From NCBI GenBank assembly GCA_937958365.1, contig CALFEW010000578.1, forward strand, positions 1-5,071: 5,071 bases of DNA, read 5' to 3'. Made by a program: the position numbers and the translations under genes. Origin of the DNA: an uncultured Chloroflexota bacterium. GTDB taxonomy: Bacteria > Chloroflexota > Anaerolineae > Promineifilales > Promineifilaceae. Each line of letters opens with the position of its first letter. The stretch's first letter is position 1. Below are positions 1 through 5,071 of this stretch, piece after piece. The notes below the pieces were generated by a model that was not told where the DNA came from, made no database searches, and worked only from the letters and a program-made list of their open reading frames with translations.

Positions 1-2
1 GC

Positions 3-1001
3 GCCAAAGCCTTGCTGCGGGAAATAACCGACGGCCGTTTGCAACCCTTCTCCCTCGCCTTTGCCGAATTCCTGACGCGGGCCGAACCCACGGAACGGCC
101 GTCGGCCAATACCGACGCCCGCGCCGCCACCGACCTCACCGGGACCACCCTGGGCAACTACCGCGTCCTCTCGCCCGTCGGGCGCGGCGGCATGGCGGTG
201 GTCTATCAGGGCTACCAATCCTCCCTGGACCGCTACGTCGCCATCAAAGTCATGTCCCATCAACTGGCCGACGACCAGACCTTCATCGAACGTTTCCAGC
301 GCGAAGCGGCCAGCGTGGCCCAACTGCGCCATCAAAACATCGTCCATATGGTAGATTTTGGCGTTAAGCGCGACATCTCTTACATGGTTATGGAATTTAT
401 TGACGGCGAAACGCTGAAAGAGCGGCTGGTAGCCCTCAACAGCGTCAGCGAGCGAATGCCGCTGGGCGAAGTGGTCAGCACCGTGGCGGACATTGCCGCC
501 GCCCTGGATTACGCCCACGCGCATGGCATCGTCCACCGCGACGTTAAACCGGCCAACGTCATGCTGCGCCACGAACACCGCCTGGCGCAGTTAACCGGCG
601 GACGGCCGTTCACGGCCGTTCTCACCGATTTTGGCGTCGCCCGCATGTTGGAAGGGGTACAAATCACCGGGACCGGGGCCACCATCGGCACGCCCGACTA
701 CATGTCGCCGGAGCAGGCGCGCGGCCAATCTGCCACCCCGGCCTCCGACGTGTATGCCCTGGCTATCGTCCTCTACGAAATGCTGACCGGCGAACTGCCC
801 TTCACCGCCGACACGCCCATCGCCATGCTGCTCCAACACATGCAGGCCATGCCCCCCTCCGTCTTGCTCAAAGCGCCCAATTTGCCCACCAACCTGGAGT
901 TGATCTTACTCAAAGGTCTGGCCAAAGACCCCGCCGACCGCTTTCCCACGGCCGGCCAGCTTGCCGACGAACTGCGCCATGTGACCGGAGGTCGGACGTG
1001 A
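3..1001 (+). CDS. Hanks-type serine/threonine protein kinase, 5' end outside the window
   Basis: Cytoplasmic eukaryotic-like Ser/Thr kinase that transfers the ATP gamma-phosphate to protein Ser/Thr. The frame is open to the left edge, so the true start is probably upstream; residues are numbered here from the TTG at 12. Motifs seen: glycine loop GRGGMAVVY (57-65), VAIK lysine K79, alpha-C glutamate E98, hinge MEF near 127-129, catalytic loop HRDVKPAN (H175, D177, K179, N182), DFG D206, GTPDYMSPE (E234), then the DVYALAIVLYEMLTGELPF helix. HRD makes it an RD kinase, so activation-loop phosphorylation is likely. It stops soon after the last kinase helix, with no transmembrane, PASTA, WD40 or TPR part, unlike PknB-like kinases. 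N182 to D206 is about 11 residues longer than usual. About 45 residues precede the fold and hold no ATG, so an upstream domain is possible. It overlaps the next gene by 4 bases. Family is certain; substrate unknown. Confidence 0.95.
   Translation, partial: AKALLREITDGRLQPFSLAFAEFLTRAEPTERPSANTDARAATDLTGTTLGNYRVLSPVGRGGMAVVYQGYQSSLDRYVAIKVMSHQLADDQTFIERFQREAASVAQLRHQNIVHMVDFGVKRDISYMVMEFIDGETLKERLVALNSVSERMPLGEVVSTVADIAAALDYAHAHGIVHRDVKPANVMLRHEHRLAQLTGGRPFTAVLTDFGVARMLEGVQITGTGATIGTPDYMSPEQARGQSATPASDVYALAIVLYEMLTGELPFTADTPIAMLLQHMQAMPPSVLLKAPNLPTNLELILLKGLAKDPADRFPTAGQLADELRHVTGGRT
987..991 (+). promoter_or_regulatory. Shine-Dalgarno GGAGG for the membrane ATPase gene
   Basis: GGAGG lies within the last codons of the kinase gene, 6 bases before the GTG at 998. 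It supports GTG 998 as the start of the downstream gene, even though that start overlaps the kinase stop codon (GTGA). This start also keeps the first hydrophobic helix (residues 5-31) complete. The arrangement is typical of translational coupling. Confidence 0.8.
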
Positions 1002-4000
1002 TTCGCCGCGCGCTTGTTGTCGGTTTTGTTGGCGGGATTTTGCTCAGTCTGGCCGGATTGTACCCGGTGGTCAGCTTGCTCGCGCCGCTGGTTTCGCCGA
1101 TGTGGCAGCGGCCGGTTGCCAACGAATTGGCGCACGGTCTGCTGCTCATGGGATCGGCGGCCATCGGTTTCCCTGTGCTGCTCACCCTGGGGTTGATGGC
1201 TGCCCGCCGCGGCGAAGCGCGGGGATGGCTGGCCGGAGCCAAAGCCGGGCTGATTGCCGGTCTCGTGGCCAGCCTGATCGTCTATACCACGTTGGTTTCC
1301 CCAATCAGCGCCCTGTTTGCCTTCGGCCAGATTGTAGACTTTTTGATACGGATGCCGCAGAGCCAGGATTTGCCAACGGCCGTTCTCGGCCGCTACGTCA
1401 CCATCTTTGAAAAAGGCAACTACCTGATCGAAATCACCTTTGCCATTGGGCTGATTTTGTCCAGTTTACAGGGGGCCTGGATGGGTTGGCGGCGGCGGCA
1501 GGAATCTGTGACGCAACGGCCGTCGCTTTACACCCACATCGCCGAAGGCCACCATCCACGCCGCTGGTTCCGCGGCGACGAGAGCGCCGCCAGAGCCGGA
1601 CTGATCGTCGGGTTTGCCGGCAGCCTGGTGGCGATGTTTGCCGCTTTTAGCTGGTTTTACGTCGGGTTTATCGGGGAGTGGCCGGAACTGGCGGCGGTCG
1701 TGCGCGAGAGCCACATCGGCATCGTCGTCAGCGGGCCGCTGCGCCAGGCGGGTTCACTGCTGTCCCCGTTCATCATGGTAGGCAGCCTGTTTTTTGGCGC
1801 GCTGGTCGTCTGGCTGATCAAAGATCCGCCCAATTTACTTATGGCCCGCATGCGCGGCGTCGTGCTGGCAAGCCTGCTCATTTTTGGCTCGGCTTTTGCT
1901 ATCGGACTGCGTGTGTTTTACTTCAATGTGGGCCTGCTGCCTTTCTGGCTGGCCCGATCGGTGCAGCAAGACCCCACGCTCATGGCCGACGCCAACGATA
2001 CATTTCAGGGCATGATGCAGTTGGCGCAACGGCCGTCGGTGTTGATTGCCCTGGTTTTGGCGGCTCCGTGGTTGTTTATGATGCTGGCGGTGATTACGGC
2101 CGTCACCGTCGGCCTGCTGCAAGGGTTTGTCTATGGGCTTTTACTGCCCCTGGCCCACCCGCGCCCGGTAGACAAAGCGTCGCGCTGGTGGGGCCGCCTG
2201 CGGCGCGAGCCAAACGACGTGCTGCGCCTGATTTACGCCTTGTTCAACGAAGAGAAAGAGGCTTACCAGATTTTGCCCCATCTTGCGGTGGCCGCTTACC
2301 GCCAAATGCCCAACGCCGCGCGCCTGACGGCCGCTTACCACTCGCTGGGCACGGCCGTTAGCGAAGCCGAGCAAGCGCCCATCATCGCCGCCATCTGCGA
2401 CATTTTGGCCGACGAACCCAGCTGGCGCTGGTCGGCTGATTTCCAGGCGGTTTTTGTTTCCCTGAACCAGATTTTGGCCGCCAAAAGCCTGGACGATATT
2501 TTGCAAATCGAGTCGCCCACCGAAGAACAACAGACCACGTCCCTGCCTCCCCAGGTAATACAAAGCGTGCAGAAGATCAGCCGGGTGGTGGACGAGCTGC
2601 ACAAAGTGACGCTGGTGGATAATCTGACCACCAAGCTGATTTTTTTGGAGAATGCGCTGGCGGCTATCCACGAAGCGCAGCGATTTGTGGGGCAGCAGTT
2701 ACATGATCCGGCAACGGCCGTTTCCCCCGAATTCACCGCCCTCAATACCACGCTCGGCCATTGGCAGGGCATCGTTCTGGAAGCCATCAAGCGGCTCAAA
2801 GGGCGCGCCGACGTCAGCGCCGACCTGCAAACCCGCCAGAGCCTGCCGGCGGCGCAAATCCCACTCATGTACTGCATCACCAACAGCGGCCTGAACGTGG
2901 CCCAACAGGTATGCGTCAAACTCCTGCCCGGCGAAGATTACCACCTGGGCGACGAAAACGAGAACTGGATCGAGATTTTGCCGCCCGGCGAACAGCGGCA
3001 GGTCAATATGACCGTCATCCCGCAGGATGGCAAGCGCCGCCTGCGCATCGCCTGGCAGGTAACATACGACGACGCCGTAGACGCCGAACGCCTGCTGACC
3101 TTTGCCGACGTGGTGGAATTTGCCGAGCCGGACAAACCTTTCCAGCGTATTTTCCCCATCCCCTACGTTACCGGCACGCCGCTCAAAACCGACGACGTGT
3201 TTGTAGGACGCGAAGACGTATTTGCTTTCATTCGGGAAAATTTGCTGGGCGCGCATCAAAACAACGTCATCGTTTTGCATGGACAGCGGCGCACCGGCAA
3301 AACGTCGGTGCTGTACCGCCTGGGTGAGATCATGGCCGACACGCATTACGCCGTGTTGATTGACATGCAGGGCAAACCGGCGCGCGGCGAAGCCGATTTC
3401 CTCTTTTCCATCGCTGATGACATCACCTTTGCCCTGGAAGATCGCGGCATAGACGTGGAACCGCCACGCCGCGAAGATTTTGCCGAGTCGCCGGAATTTT
3501 TCTTTGCCTCCCGTTTTTTGCGCGGCTTGCGGGCTTACCTGGGCGATAAAAACTTACTCCTGTTGTTTGACGAATTTGAAGAGTTGCAGCGGCGGGTCGA
3601 AGACGGCCGTCTCCAGCCCGAAATCTTCCAGTTTTTACGCAACCTCATGCAGCACGAAGAGCGCGTGGACTTCGTCTTTTCCGGCACGCATAAGCTGGAA
3701 GAGTTGGGCGCGGAATATTGGTCCATTTTGTTCAACATCGCCAGCTACAAACCCATCACCTTCCTCAGCGCCGCCGACATGCACCGCCTGATCGCCAAAC
3801 CGGTAGCCGCTTCCAACCTGGAATACGACCCGCTGGCCGCCGAGCGCATCATCAAAGTGACGGCCGGGCATCCGTATTTCGCCCAACTGGTGCTGCACGA
3901 GATGGTGGTGTACCACAATGAAACGCAGCGCAACTACCTGACGGTGATGGACGTGGACCGCTGCCTGGAGCGCATCGTCGGGCGCGGCGAGGCGCACTTT

Positions 4001-4270
4001 AAGTTCATTTGGGCGGAATCATCGCCGGACGCGCGGACTGTTTTGCAGGCGATGGCCGAGTTGTTGGTCGGCCAGGAAACGGTCAATGTAAAAGATTTGC
4101 GTGACTTCCTGGCGCGGCATGGGTACGAATCGGCCGACAACTGGCAGCAGGCGTTGGCCGACCTGGAAGGACGCGACATCCTGACGCGCCAATCGGCCAA
4201 AAGCCCGCTGTATCGCTTTAAGGTGGATTTGATTCGGCTGTGGATAGACCGGACACGGCCGTCGCTTTGA
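998..4270 (+). CDS. Large polytopic membrane protein with C-terminal AAA/STAND-type ATPase domain
   Basis: A 1090-residue protein with no family name I recognise for the whole. Residues 1-390 hold about eight hydrophobic helices (near 5-31, 44-68, 79-110, 141-163, 200-225, 253-275, 286-310, 347-385), apparently two copies of a four-helix unit. Residues 400-500 are helical and soluble; 515-565 may be coiled coil. Residues about 617-705 look like an Ig/CARDB-type beta sandwich (NSGLNVAQQV, then LPPGEQRQVNMTV). The ATPase begins at VFVGRED (734-740): Walker A GQRRTGKTS (762-770, K768), Walker B LLLLFDEFEE (D858, E859), a sensor-like SGT (895-897), and GHPYF (957-961), a pattern of COG1672/AAA_16-like signalling ATPases. 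Residues about 1010-1090 resemble a winged helix. GTG start with good SD, 4-base overlap with the kinase gene. The ATPase is probably cytoplasmic and membrane-tethered. The ATPase call is firm; the role is unknown, and a kinase-regulated NTPase switch is inference. Confidence 0.9.
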   Translation: MIRRALVVGFVGGILLSLAGLYPVVSLLAPLVSPMWQRPVANELAHGLLLMGSAAIGFPVLLTLGLMAARRGEARGWLAGAKAGLIAGLVASLIVYTTLVSPISALFAFGQIVDFLIRMPQSQDLPTAVLGRYVTIFEKGNYLIEITFAIGLILSSLQGAWMGWRRRQESVTQRPSLYTHIAEGHHPRRWFRGDESAARAGLIVGFAGSLVAMFAAFSWFYVGFIGEWPELAAVVRESHIGIVVSGPLRQAGSLLSPFIMVGSLFFGALVVWLIKDPPNLLMARMRGVVLASLLIFGSAFAIGLRVFYFNVGLLPFWLARSVQQDPTLMADANDTFQGMMQLAQRPSVLIALVLAAPWLFMMLAVITAVTVGLLQGFVYGLLLPLAHPRPVDKASRWWGRLRREPNDVLRLIYALFNEEKEAYQILPHLAVAAYRQMPNAARLTAAYHSLGTAVSEAEQAPIIAAICDILADEPSWRWSADFQAVFVSLNQILAAKSLDDILQIESPTEEQQTTSLPPQVIQSVQKISRVVDELHKVTLVDNLTTKLIFLENALAAIHEAQRFVGQQLHDPATAVSPEFTALNTTLGHWQGIVLEAIKRLKGRADVSADLQTRQSLPAAQIPLMYCITNSGLNVAQQVCVKLLPGEDYHLGDENENWIEILPPGEQRQVNMTVIPQDGKRRLRIAWQVTYDDAVDAERLLTFADVVEFAEPDKPFQRIFPIPYVTGTPLKTDDVFVGREDVFAFIRENLLGAHQNNVIVLHGQRRTGKTSVLYRLGEIMADTHYAVLIDMQGKPARGEADFLFSIADDITFALEDRGIDVEPPRREDFAESPEFFFASRFLRGLRAYLGDKNLLLLFDEFEELQRRVEDGRLQPEIFQFLRNLMQHEERVDFVFSGTHKLEELGAEYWSILFNIASYKPITFLSAADMHRLIAKPVAASNLEYDPLAAERIIKVTAGHPYFAQLVLHEMVVYHNETQRNYLTVMDVDRCLERIVGRGEAHFKFIWAESSPDARTVLQAMAELLVGQETVNVKDLRDFLARHGYESADNWQQALADLEGRDILTRQSAKSPLYRFKVDLIRLWIDRTRPSL

Positions 4271-4347
4271 ATTGTCAATGGTCAATAGCCAATGGTCAAT
4301 TAGCTAACCGTTGGCAATTGGCTGTTGACCATTCACCATTGACAATT
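4270..4347. repeat. Inverted repeat built of in-register 7-base units
   Basis: Positions 4274-4343 split into ten 7-base units without a gap. Units 1-4 fit GYCAATN, unit 5 (4302-4308) is degenerate, and units 6-10 fit the reverse complement NRTTGRC with one mismatch (4330-4336). The outer arms 4270-4282 and 4335-4347 are 13-base perfect inverse complements. The next stem pairs 4283-4293 with 4317-4327, with a single mismatch that would be a U-G wobble in RNA. The only large bulge, 4328-4334, is exactly 7 bases, one unit. The element fills the convergent gap and includes the last base of the ATPase stop codon. It resembles the heptanucleotide short repeats of cyanobacteria in style; no claim of homology. 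Confidence 0.85.
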
Positions 4348-4351
4348 TTTT
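4270..4351 (+). terminator. Probable Rho-independent terminator after the kinase-ATPase pair
   Basis: The long hairpin formed by the 7-base-unit inverted repeat is followed at once by T6 (4346-4351) on the plus strand, the form of an intrinsic terminator for the upstream gene. The stem is rather AT-rich and much longer than usual, so efficiency is uncertain. On the minus strand the hairpin is not followed by a T run, so it should act in one direction only. The T run overlaps the TAA stop (minus strand) of the convergent gene. Confidence 0.5.
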
Positions 4352-5071
4352 ACGCCACCCAGCCCCAGAGGAAGTATTGGCCGCTGAAGTAGAGGTAGAG
4401 GATAAAAGATGGGTAAAGGATGAGGCGGTGGACCCAGCCATTTTTGCCCGCCAGCGCCATGAGCATGAACAGCGGGAAAAAGGCCAGCACGTAACGCGAG
4501 AACGAGTACAACGGCTTCAATTCCGAAACCGGCAGCAGCATAAACAGCAGCAGCATGGCCGAATATAACCCGTAAGTGATGTTGAGTCGCCGGAAGGCCA
4601 ACACCGTGCCCACGATCAGCAAAATCGCGCAGAAAAAATCAAACCAGAGCGTAAACTCCCCGGCGCGGGCCGCCCCGCCGAGGAACATGGTCTGCATAGC
4701 GCGCAGCAAATCTGTGCCAGGGATGCCGGTGATTTGATACCAGTAGTGCTGGTAAATCTGGTTAATGGGCGGCAGCCCGGCCCACCAGCGCCAGAGCAGG
4801 AAAACGGCCGTTCCCACCCCCGGCAGCAATACCGCCATCCCATCCACCACGCCCTTTGTCCCTTTCGTCCCTTTGTCCCTTTGTAATAAAAGTTCCCTTC
4901 CCCCCTGCACCCACCACTCATACGCCAGCGGAACCACCAACACCCAGCCCGTCAACCGGGTGAGCGACGCGAAAAAGCCCAAAATGCCCGCGAGGAGGAA
5001 ACGGCCGTTCCCCCTCGCCGCCCAAATCGCCCCCAACGCCAGCAAAATAAACAACGCCTCCGAATACGGCG
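4350..5071 (-). CDS. PIG-V-type (GPI mannosyltransferase 2-like) membrane glycosyltransferase, C-terminal part
   Basis: Polytopic membrane protein of the dolichyl-phosphate-mannose-dependent mannosyltransferase type (GT-C fold), which would add a sugar from a lipid-linked donor on the outer face of the membrane. About 239 C-terminal residues are visible. The frame continues past the TTG at 5054 to the window edge as PYSEALFILLALG, the PYSE-LF signature I associate with PIG-V proteins, so the gene is 5'-truncated by the window. Also family-like are LTRLTG in the next helix and PLYSFSRYVLAFFPLF near the end. About seven hydrophobic helices are seen, ending FLWGWVA. The catalytic acidic residue expected in the first outer loop lies outside the window. 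A lysine-rich loop, RDKGTKGTKG, is encoded by a short tandem repeat. It converges on the ATPase gene. A GT39/PMT-like enzyme is the alternative. Confidence 0.75.
   Translation of the reverse strand, partial: PYSEALFILLALGAIWAARGNGRFLLAGILGFFASLTRLTGWVLVVPLAYEWWVQGGRELLLQRDKGTKGTKGVVDGMAVLLPGVGTAVFLLWRWWAGLPPINQIYQHYWYQITGIPGTDLLRAMQTMFLGGAARAGEFTLWFDFFCAILLIVGTVLAFRRLNITYGLYSAMLLLFMLLPVSELKPLYSFSRYVLAFFPLFMLMALAGKNGWVHRLILYPSFILYLYFSGQYFLWGWVA
4853..4884. repeat. Four-copy 7-9 base tandem repeat inside the mannosyltransferase gene
   Basis: Plus-strand units CCTTTGTC (4853-4860), CCTTTCGTC (4861-4869), CCTTTGTC (4870-4877) and CCTTTGT (4878-4884) follow each other directly. On the coding strand the unit is roughly GACAAAGG, and it encodes RDKGTKGTKG in a loop between membrane helices. 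Unit lengths of 8, 9, 8 and 7 show that the array is not codon-periodic, so it looks like a DNA-level repeat tolerated in frame rather than a protein repeat. Confidence 0.8.

Larger units (their letters stand above)
31..5008. repeat. Dispersed palindromic octamer ACGGCCGT, 14 copies
   Basis: Exact copies start at 31, 95, 602, 612, 1376, 1516, 2029, 2096, 2351, 2714, 3603, 4255, 4804 and 5001. The core CGGCCG occurs about 20 times by my count, so most cores carry the matching A and T flanks. Copies fall in all three codon phases: Thr-Ala-Val six times, Arg-Pro-Ser/Phe five times, Asp/Asn-Gly-Arg three times. The base after each copy on the plus strand is always a pyrimidine. The signal is at DNA level and not explained by protein sequence. 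Confidence 0.85.

Noticed and set aside
12..14. TTG at 12 as the kinase start
   Set aside because: Only 11 bases precede it, with no visible Shine-Dalgarno, and the frame is open to the window edge, so a 5'-partial gene is the safer reading.
998..1001. A single fused kinase-membrane ATPase protein split by a frameshift
   Set aside because: The kinase ends naturally after its last helix, and the next gene has its own GGAGG 6 bases before GTG. A 4-base overlap is the normal operon arrangement.
2141..2919. Long minus-strand ORFs under the ATPase gene (2141-2671, 2335-2919)
   Set aside because: They overlap the convincing 1090-residue protein, show no recognisable motifs, and are expected in GC-rich coding DNA.
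4270..4347. A CRISPR array or tRNA in the convergent gap
   Set aside because: The units are 7 bases with no spacers and in inverted orientation, and no cloverleaf can be drawn; it is a heptad inverted repeat.
4377..4568. Small plus-strand ORF of 63 codons
   Set aside because: It lies antisense to the mannosyltransferase frame, and its charged, low-complexity translation is a shadow of the membrane gene.
5052..5054. TTG at 5054 (minus strand) as the mannosyltransferase start
   Set aside because: The frame continues upstream as PYSEA, which completes a family motif, so the real start lies beyond the window.

Overview
The window is a GC-rich bacterial fragment (about 60% G+C by eye), almost fully coding. 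It holds two overlapping plus-strand genes and one convergent minus-strand gene; the first and the last are cut by the window edges. The best guess for the source is a Chloroflexota lineage of the Anaerolineae type. That guess rests on gene style (a short soluble Hanks-type kinase, a very large membrane protein with a P-loop ATPase, a bacterial PIG-V-like mannosyltransferase) and on dispersed short-repeat families. No marker gene fixes the taxonomy, so this is inference.

Layout. Positions 3-1001 (+) encode the kinase domain of a Ser/Thr protein kinase whose N-terminus lies upstream. All catalytic motifs are intact, and there is no transmembrane or sensor domain after the kinase fold. A strong Shine-Dalgarno (987-991) and a 4-base overlap (GTGA) lead into a 1090-residue protein (998-4270, +). 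That protein has about eight membrane helices, apparently an internally duplicated four-helix unit, then a helical/coiled-coil linker, a beta-sandwich-like domain, a P-loop AAA/STAND-type ATPase and a C-terminal winged-helix-like region. A 79-base convergent gap (4271-4349) is almost wholly filled by an inverted repeat built of 7-base units and ending in T6. From 4350 to the window end the minus strand encodes the C-terminal part of a multi-pass PIG-V-type mannosyltransferase, which carries a small tandem repeat in one loop.

How they may work together. The kinase and the membrane ATPase are very probably co-transcribed and translationally coupled. The kinase lacks the membrane anchor and sensor found in PknB-like kinases, while its partner has a membrane domain and a signalling-type NTPase. 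A two-protein membrane signalling or stress/defence-type switch is therefore plausible, but it is an inference from architecture. The mannosyltransferase is convergent and probably unrelated.

The strongest signal outside the genes is at DNA level. The octamer palindrome ACGGCCGT occurs 14 times in 5071 bases (about 0.15 expected from composition). It appears in all three reading-frame phases and in every gene on both strands, much like the HIP1 octamer of cyanobacteria.
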